From contig DAOPJM010000002.1 in the NCBI GenBank assembly GCA_035399665.1, positions 44,564 through 108,563 of the forward strand: a stretch of 64,000 bases of DNA, written 5' to 3'. The position numbers and the translations under genes are program-made. Below are positions 16,082-25,332 of the stretch, piece by piece. Under the pieces are notes generated by a model that saw only the letters and a program-made list of their open reading frames with translations, was not told the origin of the DNA and made no database searches. This DNA is from DAOPJM01 sp035399665. GTDB taxonomy: Bacteria > Bacillota > Clostridia > Christensenellales > CAG-138. The first letter of the stretch is position 1, and each line of letters starts with the position of its first letter.

Positions 16082-18157
16082 ATGGTGCAAACATTGAAGA
16101 ATAACAGGTTGATTCTTAAGACTGCACGGACGGCGCTCCTGACCGCCCTGATTCTTGTCCTGTCTTTACAGCTCTTTGGCTGCGGCGGGACGAGCGTTTC
16201 GGAGCAGAGCTTCGACTTCACCGTCACTGAGAATGGTTTACCGAAGGGATGGGAGATTAACTCATATGAGAATGAGTATGAGTGCTCCACCGCAAACGGG
16301 GTCATAACCCTTTCTTCAGAGATAGCTGATGACTTAAGGGCGACTATCGAAGTCTCTGTGTCGCCAAACACTAAGTATATACTGCGCGGCTATATCAAGA
16401 CCGACAATGTCCAAGACGGGCGCGGAGCTTCGCTCTCGATAGACAATTACTCCGTCGATAAGAGCTGCGTGTACAGTACCGGTATACTGGGCTCTAATGA
16501 TTGGCAGGAGGTTGAATTAACCTTTGAGACTATCAAGAAGCAGGATACCATCGTAGTTGCTCTGCGACTGGGCGGATACAGCGAAGCAAGTTCGGGCAGC
16601 GTCAGCTTCAGGGACGTCAGTCTCGTTCAAGACGACAGCTCCGATCAGTACTACCAGCCCTTGAACCCGTGGTCGAGTTCAACCAACGACAGCGACAGCG
16701 ACACAGTTGACGCCGAAACCCTCAAGGCGTTCTTTGCGGTTATCAACTGGGCAGCAGTGATAGCCGCCGTGGTGTTGATTGCGGGAGTTCTTGCAAACCG
16801 CAGGCGCATCATGAAGCTGAATCTTTCGGATTCGCGCTACAAGCTTGGTATAGCCATAGTCATTGTGGCGGGGCTTATCATTCGTTTCCTGCTTGTCGCC
16901 AAGTATAAGGGCCATGACACCGACATGAACTGCTGGATAGCCTGGGGCAACATGATAGCATCGGGCAACATAAGCACCTTCTATGTGGGTACCTGGTATG
17001 ACTACCCGCCCGCTTATATGCTTGTTCTTGGGCTTTTGAGTGCGATAGTCAATTTCTTTGGGATAAACACAAGTTCAGCATTCGGCCTGTTCTGCTACAA
17101 CATTCCTCCGATACTGGGCGACATTGGCTGCATGGTGCTGCTGATGAAGGCTGCGCAAAAGCGCGGTTTGCCCAAGTCGTATGTGCTGACGCTCGGAGCG
17201 CTGGTGTTCCTGAATCCGGCGGCCATGTTCCTGTCCGGCGCATGGTGTCAGATTGATTGCATACTGACCTTCTTCCTGGTACTCTCTTTCATACTTATCA
17301 ATCAGAACAGGCGCATACCGGCCGCTTTGGTCTATGCCACCGCGGTACTGTTTAAGTGGCAGGCGTTGATGTTTGGGCCCATACTCGCGGTTTACTACAT
17401 CGTCACCATATACAAGAGCAGGAATGTGATGCGCGATATATGGCTGACGGTGGCGGGCGTTGCCTCCGCTCTTGCGCTTATCTTTGTAGTGTCGTTACCC
17501 TTTAAGGGAACGCAGTCGTTGTTCTGGATAGTCGAGAAGTTCATAGCGGCGCAAGGCAGCTATGATTACGCAAGCGTTGAAGCCTATAACTTCATAGCTC
17601 TGTGCGGCGGCAACTGGCCAACCGCTTCCGCCGATGAGTTCATACTCGGAATATCCTATAAGGCATTCGGGGTCTTTTCTATTGCTATTGCCATAATCGC
17701 AGGCTCGGTCGCGATGATATCGACGCGCAGAAATCAAGTGCTGTCCATCAAGACGCCGATTAGCAGGGAAGGGCTGCTGTTCCTGACCTCGGCCTTTGTG
17801 ATGAGCTGGATATTCACCTTTGGTCACTACATGCATGAACGCTATATATTCCCGGTGCTGTTCATGCTGCTCTTTGCCTATGTGTACTGCAAGGACTGGA
17901 GGCTGTTGCTGCTGTCAATGCTGTTTACCATCACCTGCTTTGCAAACGAGATGACGGCAATGTACGTTGTTTCGGATGCCGCCGCCGATGTAGTTCGCGG
18001 CGGAAGGGAGCACTCCGACATGATAAGGTTCTGGTCGGCTGTCGAAACTGCGGTGGAAATATACTTCGCTTACGTTATGATAAAGCTTGTTGCCAAGCCT
18101 GCGGAAATGATACAAGGAGGTGAGACGAATGGCAAAAGCATGGCGAAAGGACGATAG
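16082..18157 (+). CDS. Gpi18/PIG-V-like GT-C mannosyltransferase with N-terminal extracytoplasmic domain
   Basis: 691 residues. An N-terminal hydrophobic helix (about residues 16-35) ends in LQLFGC, which resembles a lipobox, followed by a ~150-residue beta-rich exported domain like a carbohydrate-binding module (about 40-190) and a Ser/Asp-rich linker. The rest is a polytopic membrane enzyme with about ten helices. After the second helix, HDTDMNCWIAWG and WYDYPPAYM resemble the acidic active-site loop of GT-C glycosyltransferases related to Gpi18. It probably transfers a sugar from a polyprenyl-phosphate donor outside the cell; donor and acceptor are unknown. A PMT homologue and a GtrA protein follow with overlapping frames. 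Confidence 0.8.
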   Translation: MVQTLKNNRLILKTARTALLTALILVLSLQLFGCGGTSVSEQSFDFTVTENGLPKGWEINSYENEYECSTANGVITLSSEIADDLRATIEVSVSPNTKYILRGYIKTDNVQDGRGASLSIDNYSVDKSCVYSTGILGSNDWQEVELTFETIKKQDTIVVALRLGGYSEASSGSVSFRDVSLVQDDSSDQYYQPLNPWSSSTNDSDSDTVDAETLKAFFAVINWAAVIAAVVLIAGVLANRRRIMKLNLSDSRYKLGIAIVIVAGLIIRFLLVAKYKGHDTDMNCWIAWGNMIASGNISTFYVGTWYDYPPAYMLVLGLLSAIVNFFGINTSSAFGLFCYNIPPILGDIGCMVLLMKAAQKRGLPKSYVLTLGALVFLNPAAMFLSGAWCQIDCILTFFLVLSFILINQNRRIPAALVYATAVLFKWQALMFGPILAVYYIVTIYKSRNVMRDIWLTVAGVASALALIFVVSLPFKGTQSLFWIVEKFIAAQGSYDYASVEAYNFIALCGGNWPTASADEFILGISYKAFGVFSIAIAIIAGSVAMISTRRNQVLSIKTPISREGLLFLTSAFVMSWIFTFGHYMHERYIFPVLFMLLFAYVYCKDWRLLLLSMLFTITCFANEMTAMYVVSDAAADVVRGGREHSDMIRFWSAVETAVEIYFAYVMIKLVAKPAEMIQGGETNGKSMAKGR

Positions 18158-19931
18158 GATGAAAGCTGTCAGAGCGGATTGGAGCGCAAGAAACTGCGAA
18201 ACCATAACCAAGACCGACAGGTGGATAATGCTCATAGTCACCGTCGTGTACTTCCTTTTTGCGGTGATAAATCTCGGCACGCTCAGCTTTCCGACCGAGA
18301 ACTGGTCGGGCACGACGGGCGACAGCCTCACCCTCGATTTAGGCTCAGAGGCAACCGTAAGCTCAGTATGGTTTAACGGCAGTATCGCACAAGGACAGCT
18401 GACCTTAACCTCGGACGACGGGCAGACGCTGACCTACTCTCAGGAATACGGAGATATGTTCAAGTGGGACGAGAACTCGCTCGGCACCTGGAACACCCGC
18501 TATATCACGCTGACGGTCAACAGCGGCACGGTAGTATTCAACGAAATTGCTTTCTTCGACGCAAGCGGAGCTTTGCTTGATATCTCCGCAAAAGATGATA
18601 ACGGCATAGGGTTGGTGGATGAACAATCCACGGTACCGGAAGAGCCAAGCTACTACAACGGCATGATCTTCGACGAGATCTATCATGCAAGAACGGCTTA
18701 CGAGAACCTGCACAATATGTCCATATACGAGTGGACGCATCCCCCGCTTGGTAAGCTCATCATAGCCGTCGGCGTCTCAATCTTCGGCATGAACCCGTTC
18801 GGTTGGAGAATCATGGGGACGTTGTTCGGCGCCCTCATGCTGCCCGCGCTGTACATCTTCGCAAAGCGCATTTTCAAACGCACGGATTACGCCCTGCTTG
18901 CGATGGGTCTGTTCGCGCTCGACACTATGCACTTTACTCAGACGCGTATCGCCACGATAGACGTGTTTGCTGTGTTCTTCATCATACTGATGTACTTCTT
19001 CATGTATGAGTACCTGAGACTGGACGCGCTTGACGATTCAAATTACAAAAAGAGCATTCGGAGCTTGGCGTTGTCGGGCCTGTTCTTCGGACTGGGTGTG
19101 TCAACCAAGTGGATATGCTGCTATGCGGGTGTGGGTCTTGCCGTACTGCTGTTCGGCAACCTCGTATGGAGGGGCATCAGCTGCGCAAGGTCGAAAGATC
19201 AAGAGGTGCGCGGCAGACTTCAATACTTCAGGGTCAGAACCGCGACAACGCTTGCGCTGTGCCTGCTGTTCTTTGTGTTGATACCGGGTATCATATACTT
19301 CGTATCGTACACTCCATATTATAGATATCAGGCTTCGATAAGGGACAGCTACGGCTTAAAGGACTGCCTTGATACTCTGATGGACAATCAGAGGGATATG
19401 TTCAACTATCACAGCGGACTACAGTCAACACATATGTGCCAATCGACGTGGTATCAGTGGCCATTTACTTGCAAGTCCGTGTGGTTCTATGTCAGCGAGA
19501 CGAACAGCGGACTGCTGTCGAACATCTCAAGCACGGGCAATCCCGGCGTATGGTGGCTTGCGACTATCGCGGTGCTGTGCCTGCTTACAGCGACAGCAAC
19601 AAAGAAGCTGAAGCCCAATATGTCGCTGTTCATGTTGCTCATAGGCATACTCGCCAACTACCTCCCGTGGGTATTGGTGCCACGCTGTGTGTTCCAGTAT
19701 CATTTCTTCGCCACTGTGCCGTTTTTGATACTCGCGGGGCTGTACTACCTGTACGACTTGGAGAAACGTTACCCCAAAGCCGTAAAGCTGAAGTGGGTCT
19801 GGCTTGGGATTGCCGCGGTATTCTTTATACTGATGTACCCGGCGATTTCGGGCATGCCGACTTCGAAGGCTTATGCGTACTTTGTAGAATATTGGCTGCC
19901 GGGAGGATGGATCTACTATGGAAGAGTCTAA
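18129..19931 (+). CDS. PMT-family dolichyl/polyprenyl-phosphate-mannose protein mannosyltransferase
   Basis: 600 residues from the ATG at 18129, 8 bases after AAGGAGG; the GTG at 18120 lies within the ribosome site. After one helix (about residues 32-50) comes a ~115-residue beta-rich insertion resembling an F5/8 discoidin domain. The PMT catalytic loop follows: FDEIYHARTAYE (the Asp-Glu pair) and EWTHPPLGK, then about ten membrane helices. In bacteria such enzymes O-mannosylate exported proteins using polyprenyl-phosphate mannose. It overlaps the upstream GT-C gene by 29 bases and gtrA by 14, so the three are one unit. Substrates are not evident. Confidence 0.88.
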   Translation: MAKAWRKDDRMKAVRADWSARNCETITKTDRWIMLIVTVVYFLFAVINLGTLSFPTENWSGTTGDSLTLDLGSEATVSSVWFNGSIAQGQLTLTSDDGQTLTYSQEYGDMFKWDENSLGTWNTRYITLTVNSGTVVFNEIAFFDASGALLDISAKDDNGIGLVDEQSTVPEEPSYYNGMIFDEIYHARTAYENLHNMSIYEWTHPPLGKLIIAVGVSIFGMNPFGWRIMGTLFGALMLPALYIFAKRIFKRTDYALLAMGLFALDTMHFTQTRIATIDVFAVFFIILMYFFMYEYLRLDALDDSNYKKSIRSLALSGLFFGLGVSTKWICCYAGVGLAVLLFGNLVWRGISCARSKDQEVRGRLQYFRVRTATTLALCLLFFVLIPGIIYFVSYTPYYRYQASIRDSYGLKDCLDTLMDNQRDMFNYHSGLQSTHMCQSTWYQWPFTCKSVWFYVSETNSGLLSNISSTGNPGVWWLATIAVLCLLTATATKKLKPNMSLFMLLIGILANYLPWVLVPRCVFQYHFFATVPFLILAGLYYLYDLEKRYPKAVKLKWVWLGIAAVFFILMYPAISGMPTSKAYAYFVEYWLPGGWIYYGRV

Positions 19932-20433
19932 CAACAAGCCCAAGACGGATACCGAAGGCAAGGGAAAGGGATTGGTGCAGTTCATCAAGTTTGTTCTTGT
20001 GGGCGTCACAAACACCCTTGTCGATCTCATCGTTTCGTTCGTTCTGAACTGGCTGTTTGGCATCTATTATCTGGCCAAGGTCGTGGGCTATGCCTGCGGG
20101 ATAGTTAACAGCTATATACTGAATAGCGCGTGGACGTTCAAGGCTGAACGCAAACGGAACGTGCCTGAGATGATCAAGTTCCTTGCCGTGAACCTTGTCG
20201 TTCTGGGACTGTCGCTGCTTCTGATGTGGCTTTTGCCGCAGCTTGGTGTAACCGATGAATGGCTTGGGACGTGGCGTCCCGCTTGGCTGAGCGGTATACT
20301 TAACGGCGAGAGAATGTGTATGCTCATATCCACAGCCGTATGCATAATTGTGAATTTTGTCGGGAACAAACTTTTAGTGTTTAAGTCAAAGGACAAAACG
20401 AACGTATCGGACGAACCGCAAAAGGGGGCATAG
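19918..20433 (+). CDS. GtrA family membrane protein, putative polyprenyl-phosphate-sugar flippase
   Basis: 171 residues with four predicted helices. The segment KFVLVGVTNTLVDLIVSF and the later YACGIVNSYILNSAWTFK are GtrA hallmarks. GtrA proteins are thought to flip polyprenyl-phosphate-linked sugars to the outer face of the membrane. Encoded directly after two GT-C transferases, it plausibly supplies their lipid-linked donor. The N-terminus (EESNNKPKTDTEGKGKG) is hydrophilic and cytoplasmic, as is the charged C-terminus. comM follows after only 3 bases, so the transcript may run on. Confidence 0.88.
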   Translation: MEESNNKPKTDTEGKGKGLVQFIKFVLVGVTNTLVDLIVSFVLNWLFGIYYLAKVVGYACGIVNSYILNSAWTFKAERKRNVPEMIKFLAVNLVVLGLSLLLMWLLPQLGVTDEWLGTWRPAWLSGILNGERMCMLISTAVCIIVNFVGNKLLVFKSKDKTNVSDEPQKGA

Positions 20434-20436
20434 AAC

Positions 20437-21966
20437 ATGCTGTCTAAGGCGACAAGCTATGGATTGAACGGACTTGACGGATTTTTAGTATCCGTCGAGG
20501 TCGATATTAATCGCGGTCTGCCGTCCTTTGAAACAGTCGGTCTGCCTGACGCCGCCGTTCGCGAGTCCAAGGAGAGAGTGCATTCTGCTCTCGTTAATTC
20601 GGGGTATGAATTTCCCGTGGCAAGGATAGTAGTGAACCTTGCGCCCGCCGATCGAAAGAAGGAAGGAAGCGTTTACGACCTTCCGATAGCTATAACCCTC
20701 CTGTGCGCAGCGGGTCTTTGCCGTTCATCGGGGCTTGAAAACGTAGTTATGATAGGCGAGCTGTCGCTTGACGGCTCGGTGCGTCCGATAAACGGGGTGC
20801 TGCCAATGCTTATCGACGCCGTCAGGAAGGGCTATTCCGTCTTTGCAATACCGGCGGAGAACGCGGCGGAGGCGGCATATATCCCGAACGCGACGGTCTA
20901 TCCGGTAAACTCGCTTTCGCAGCTTGTGGAGCATTTATGTGGCGGTAGGCCGATAAAGCCCGCAGAGCATAAGAGCTATTCCAACAAACTCTTAACCTAC
21001 AGCTCCGACTTCGCGGATATACGCGGTCAGAATACCGCGAAACGCGCCGCCGAGATTGCCGTAGCGGGGAATCACAATATACTCTTATGCGGTACGCCAG
21101 GTTCGGGCAAGACCATGATAGCCAGAGCGGTGCCATCAATACTTCCTGAGCTGAGCTTTGAGGAGGCTCTGGAGATAACCAAAATTCACTCCATAGTCGG
21201 AGGAATAAGAAACGGCGAGGGGCTTATTACCGAAAGGCCGTTTCGAAGCCCGCATCACGGGGCGTCGTCTGCGGCGCTTGTCGGAGGGGGAGCCAAGGCT
21301 ATGCCGGGCGAGATAAGCTTAGCGCATAACGGAGTGCTGTTTTTGGACGAGTTTCCTGAGTTTCAAAGGAACGCATTGGAAGCTCTACGGCAACCTTTAG
21401 AGGACGGGATAATAACCATAACCAGAGCTACCGCCACAGCTACCTATCCCGCGAGCTTTACGCTGATTGCGGCAATGAATCCCTGTCCCTGCGGCAATCA
21501 TGGCTCGAAGAAGCGGGTCTGCACCTGTACGACGACACAAATTCAGCGTTACTTTGGGCGTGTAAGCGGCCCGCTTTTAGACAGGATAGACATCTTTGTG
21601 GAGATGCAGGAGGTAGAGTACTCCGAGATGAGCGAGAGGAATCCCGCAGAGCCGTCCGCCACGATCAGAGCAAGGATTAACGAGGCAAGGGATATCCAAA
21701 GAAAGCGTTTTATGGGGAGCGGCATTTTCAGCAACGCACAGATGAACGGGGGCATGATCAGAAGGTATTGTGCCTTGGACAGCGATGGCGAAAGGCTGCT
21801 TCGAACCGCCTATGACAGGCTCAAGCTGACTGCAAGGGCATACAACAGAATACTAAAGGTCGCAAGGACCATCGCCGACTTGGAGCATTCCGCAAACATC
21901 AGCTCGGCAAACATAGCCGAGGCGATACAATATCGAAGCACGAATCAGTTTTCGGGCAATAATTGA
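20437..21966 (+). CDS. comM: YifB/ComM family Mg-chelatase-like AAA ATPase
   Basis: 509 residues. An N-terminal Lon-protease-like domain (about 1-180) precedes the AAA+ module with Walker A GTPGSGKT (about residues 221-228), Walker B VLFLDEFPEF and a small Cys cluster, CPCGN...CTC. ComM is a helicase that promotes branch migration during integration of transforming DNA. Its position directly before dprA, another transformation gene, supports the same role, although both are widespread in non-competent bacteria. The GTG/ATG choice is simple: ATGCTGTCTAAG follows AAGGGGGC. Confidence 0.93.
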   Translation: MLSKATSYGLNGLDGFLVSVEVDINRGLPSFETVGLPDAAVRESKERVHSALVNSGYEFPVARIVVNLAPADRKKEGSVYDLPIAITLLCAAGLCRSSGLENVVMIGELSLDGSVRPINGVLPMLIDAVRKGYSVFAIPAENAAEAAYIPNATVYPVNSLSQLVEHLCGGRPIKPAEHKSYSNKLLTYSSDFADIRGQNTAKRAAEIAVAGNHNILLCGTPGSGKTMIARAVPSILPELSFEEALEITKIHSIVGGIRNGEGLITERPFRSPHHGASSAALVGGGAKAMPGEISLAHNGVLFLDEFPEFQRNALEALRQPLEDGIITITRATATATYPASFTLIAAMNPCPCGNHGSKKRVCTCTTTQIQRYFGRVSGPLLDRIDIFVEMQEVEYSEMSERNPAEPSATIRARINEARDIQRKRFMGSGIFSNAQMNGGMIRRYCALDSDGERLLRTAYDRLKLTARAYNRILKVARTIADLEHSANISSANIAEAIQYRSTNQFSGNN

Positions 21967-21998
21967 GATTTGGGACGCTGATGAGGCAAGCAATAGGA

Positions 21999-22027
21999 TT
22001 GCATTTGATTTTTGTTTGTGTTATCAT
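21999..22027 (+). promoter_or_regulatory. Extended -10 promoter for dprA-topA
   Basis: TTGCAT (21999-22004), 17-base spacer, TATCAT (22022-22027) preceded by TGT. It lies 44 bases before the dprA ATG. Confidence 0.6.
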
Positions 22028-22071
22028 GTCGGTTAATCAATAGGATTATATAATCTCGGAGAGGAGCCTAT

Positions 22072-23214
22072 ATGGATCGTGACGTTTGGCTGTGGCTGTG
22101 GCTGAACTACGGGACTCAACACAACACACAGATATTCAATCACATCCTTGAGATGTTCGATGATTTGGAGGAGGCTTTTGAGGCCGCTTCAAAGCGTAGC
22201 AGCGCAGCTTTTTCGGAAGTTGGCGAGGGCGTGCTGATAAGGCTGCAGGACGCTGCCTCCACAGGGTTCATGGAGCGGTATGTGTCTTGGCTGGAACGTC
22301 ATGACATCGGTGTCGCGACGCTTGAATCACCTGAATATCCGTCGCTGCTGATGCAGATTTATGATCCGCCAACCGTGTTGTTTTACAAAGGAACGCTTAA
22401 GTCTGACATGAAACTGCCGATAGCGGTCATAGGCTCAAGAAAGTGTACCGCTTATGGCGAGGAGGTCGGCAAGACCTTTGCAAGACAACTTTCGGAAAAC
22501 GGGGCAACCGTGGTGACGGGACTTGCGGGCGGAATAGACAGCATAGCGGCCAAAGGCGCGTTGAGCGTTACAAGCTCGGAGTATCCGGTAGTAGGGGTGT
22601 TGGGCTGTGGCATAGACGTAGTTTATCCTAAGGACAACGGTAAGCTGTACGCCGAGGTCGCAGAGCGGGGCGCTGTAATCACCGAGTTTATACCCAAAAC
22701 CGGTCCCAAGGCCGAAAACTTCCCGATAAGGAATCGTATCATGTCGGGACTTTCACGGGGCGTACTCGTAATAGAAGCGGCGGAACGCAGCGGGACTTCG
22801 TATACCATGGGCTTTGCGCATGAGCAGGGCAGGGACGTCTTCGCCGTGCCGGGCAGATTGAATGACCTAAACAGCGTTGGAACGAACCGTGCCATACAGC
22901 GCGGTGAAGCAAAGCCGGTGTTCGGTATATCGGACGTTCTCAACGAGTATTCGGACTCTTTAGACGAGATACCTTATGCAGACAATGCGAGAGAGCTTGC
23001 CTTTTCAAGCCTAAGCCCATTATCGCAAGAGGTGTATATGAGCATACGAATCGGAGAAAAGACAGCCGATGAGCTGATGGAATGTGTGGATTGTTCAGTA
23101 GCGGAACTAAATTCCACCTTGACAGAATTGAGCTTATCGGGAATAATAAAGCAGTTGCCGGGAAAGCTGTTCGCCTGCGATATGGCAAGTACCGATGTGA
23201 AACTGGATAAATAA
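22072..23214 (+). CDS. dprA: DNA-processing protein DprA
   Basis: 380 residues. An N-terminal SAM-like helical domain is followed by the extended Rossmann fold that binds single-stranded DNA (GSRKCTAYGEEVG; VTGLAGGIDSIAAKG; GCGIDVVYPKDN; FPIRNRIMSGLS). A C-terminal winged-helix-like DML1 domain spans about residues 320-370. DprA loads RecA on incoming DNA during transformation. AGGAG precedes the ATG. topA starts 12 bases downstream, the common dprA-topA order of Bacillota. Confidence 0.95.
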   Translation: MDRDVWLWLWLNYGTQHNTQIFNHILEMFDDLEEAFEAASKRSSAAFSEVGEGVLIRLQDAASTGFMERYVSWLERHDIGVATLESPEYPSLLMQIYDPPTVLFYKGTLKSDMKLPIAVIGSRKCTAYGEEVGKTFARQLSENGATVVTGLAGGIDSIAAKGALSVTSSEYPVVGVLGCGIDVVYPKDNGKLYAEVAERGAVITEFIPKTGPKAENFPIRNRIMSGLSRGVLVIEAAERSGTSYTMGFAHEQGRDVFAVPGRLNDLNSVGTNRAIQRGEAKPVFGISDVLNEYSDSLDEIPYADNARELAFSSLSPLSQEVYMSIRIGEKTADELMECVDCSVAELNSTLTELSLSGIIKQLPGKLFACDMASTDVKLDK

Positions 23215-23226
23215 TCGGAGGAATTG

Positions 23227-25332
23227 ATGGCTGAATCCTTAGTAATCGTAGAGTCGCCCGCCAAGGCTAAGACGATAGGAAAGTTTCTCGGAAGCAAGTA
23301 CAAGGTGATTGCTTCCGTGGGGCATATACGCGACCTGCCCAAAAGTCAGATGGGCATAGATATAGAACACGGGTTTGAACCCAAATATATCACCCTGAGA
23401 GGCAAGGGCGATGTGGTAGAAGCGATACGCAAGGCGGCAAAGTCGGCGGACCGCGTCTATCTTGCAACCGACCCTGACCGCGAGGGCGAGGCCATTTCAT
23501 GGCATCTTGCAAAGCTTTTGAAGCTGGATCCGAATAGCCAATGCAGGATAGTATTCAACGAGATTACCGCGAAGGCCGTCAAGGGATCTATCTCCAAGGC
23601 AAGGAAGATCGACGAGAATCTCTTTGAGGCGCAGCAGGCAAGACGCATACTCGACAGGCTTGTGGGCTATAAGCTAAGCCCCATACTTTGGGCGAAGGTC
23701 CGCAAAGGCCTTTCAGCGGGCAGAGTGCAGTCGGTTGCGACCCGAATTATATGCGACAGAGAGGACGAAATAACGGCTTTCTTGCCCGAGGAGTATTGGA
23801 CGATAAGTGCGATGCTTGAAGCGGGTGGCAAGAAAAAGCCGTTTGAGGCGAAGTTCTTTGGCATAGACGGCAAGAAGCTTGAGCTTGGCTGCAAAGAAGA
23901 AGCCGACGCCATACTTGACAGGGTGCGCGGTGCGGAGTTTACATCTAACGACATAAAGGTATCGGAAAAGCGCAAACATGCCGCTCCACCGTTTACGACC
24001 TCAAGCTTGCAGCAAGAGGCCTCAAGAAAGCTGAACTTTACTACCAAGCGTACGATGATGGTTGCTCAACAGCTTTATGAGGGCGTTGAGATAGGCGGGG
24101 GTGGAGCAGCCGGTCTTGTTTCCTATATAAGGACGGACTCGGTTAGAGTTTCTTCGGAAGCGCAAGAGGCCGCAAGGACATATATAGGATCGAATTACGG
24201 CGACAATTACGTCCCCAAGACGCCGAATTTCTACAAGGGCAGAAAGAACGCGCAGGATGCTCACGAGGCGATAAGGCCTACGAACATCATCAACGACCCC
24301 AAGAAGATTAAGCAGTATTTGACCGCCGATCAGTATAAGCTCTACAAGCTGATATATGAGCGTTTCATAGCAAGCCAGATGTCAGAGGCAGTGTTGGAGC
24401 AATGCCAAGTCAATTTTGACGCAAATGGCTGCAGCTTCAGATCTACCGGAGTTCGCACACTCTTTGATGGTTTCACCGCTGTCTATACAGAGGGCAAGGA
24501 CGTTGCGGATGATGATGAAGTGCGCTTGCCGCCAATAGAGCAGGGTCAGACCTTCAAGGCTCAGAGCGTAGACGCGCAGCAGCGCTTTACTCAGCCCCCA
24601 CCCAGATATACCGAGGCTTCGCTTGTCAAGTACCTTGAGGAAAAGGGTATAGGCAGGCCTTCGACTTATGCGCCCACAATATCCACGATAGTTGACAGGG
24701 GATATATCGTAAGGGAGAAGAAAACTCTCATGCCGACTGAATTGGGGTTTGTTGTCACAAAGCTGATGAAGGACAATTTCAGCGACATAGTCGATATAAG
24801 GTTTACCTCCGAAATGGAGAACTCGCTTGACAGGATAGAGGAGAATGAGGCGGATTGGAGAACTGTCGTGTCTGAGTTTTACGAACCATTCTCAAAGGAG
24901 CTTGCCGCTGCTGAGGCAAGCATAGAGCATGTAAAATTGGAGGACGAGGTTTCGGACATACCCTGCGACAAGTGCGGCGCCATGATGGTCTATAAGTACG
25001 GCAGGTTCGGTAAGTTCTTGGCTTGCCCGAATTATCCGCAGTGCAGGAACACCAAGCCCGTACTGGAGCGTATCGGAGTGAAATGCCCCAAGTGCGGAGC
25101 CGATATCGTCAAGAAAAAGAGCAGCAAGAAGAAGGTTTTCTATGGCTGTGAGCGCTTCCCTGACTGTGATTTCGTGAGCTGGGATAAGCCCACCAGGATG
25201 CAATGCCCCAAGTGCGGCGGGATAATGGCACAGCACATAGGGCGAAACGGCAGCTATCTTGTCTGCATGGACAAGAACTGTGGTTACATACACAGAAAGA
25301 CGAAAAGCAAGGATGCAGACGTGCAGGACTGA
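23227..25332 (+). CDS. topA: DNA topoisomerase I
   Basis: 701 residues, type IA. The Toprim domain opens with SLVIVESPAKAKTIGKFLG and has DPDREGEAI; the catalytic Tyr300 is in SYIRTDSVR. Three C-terminal zinc ribbons, each of four Cys, follow from about residue 577 (CDKCGAMMV..., CPKCGADIV..., CPKCGGIMA...), as in most Bacillota TopA. It relaxes negative supercoils. The ATG at 23227 has GGAGG five bases upstream; the TTG at 23224 would be too close. It overlaps trmFO by 20 bases. Confidence 0.96.
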   Translation: MAESLVIVESPAKAKTIGKFLGSKYKVIASVGHIRDLPKSQMGIDIEHGFEPKYITLRGKGDVVEAIRKAAKSADRVYLATDPDREGEAISWHLAKLLKLDPNSQCRIVFNEITAKAVKGSISKARKIDENLFEAQQARRILDRLVGYKLSPILWAKVRKGLSAGRVQSVATRIICDREDEITAFLPEEYWTISAMLEAGGKKKPFEAKFFGIDGKKLELGCKEEADAILDRVRGAEFTSNDIKVSEKRKHAAPPFTTSSLQQEASRKLNFTTKRTMMVAQQLYEGVEIGGGGAAGLVSYIRTDSVRVSSEAQEAARTYIGSNYGDNYVPKTPNFYKGRKNAQDAHEAIRPTNIINDPKKIKQYLTADQYKLYKLIYERFIASQMSEAVLEQCQVNFDANGCSFRSTGVRTLFDGFTAVYTEGKDVADDDEVRLPPIEQGQTFKAQSVDAQQRFTQPPPRYTEASLVKYLEEKGIGRPSTYAPTISTIVDRGYIVREKKTLMPTELGFVVTKLMKDNFSDIVDIRFTSEMENSLDRIEENEADWRTVVSEFYEPFSKELAAAEASIEHVKLEDEVSDIPCDKCGAMMVYKYGRFGKFLACPNYPQCRNTKPVLERIGVKCPKCGADIVKKKSSKKKVFYGCERFPDCDFVSWDKPTRMQCPKCGGIMAQHIGRNGSYLVCMDKNCGYIHRKTKSKDADVQD

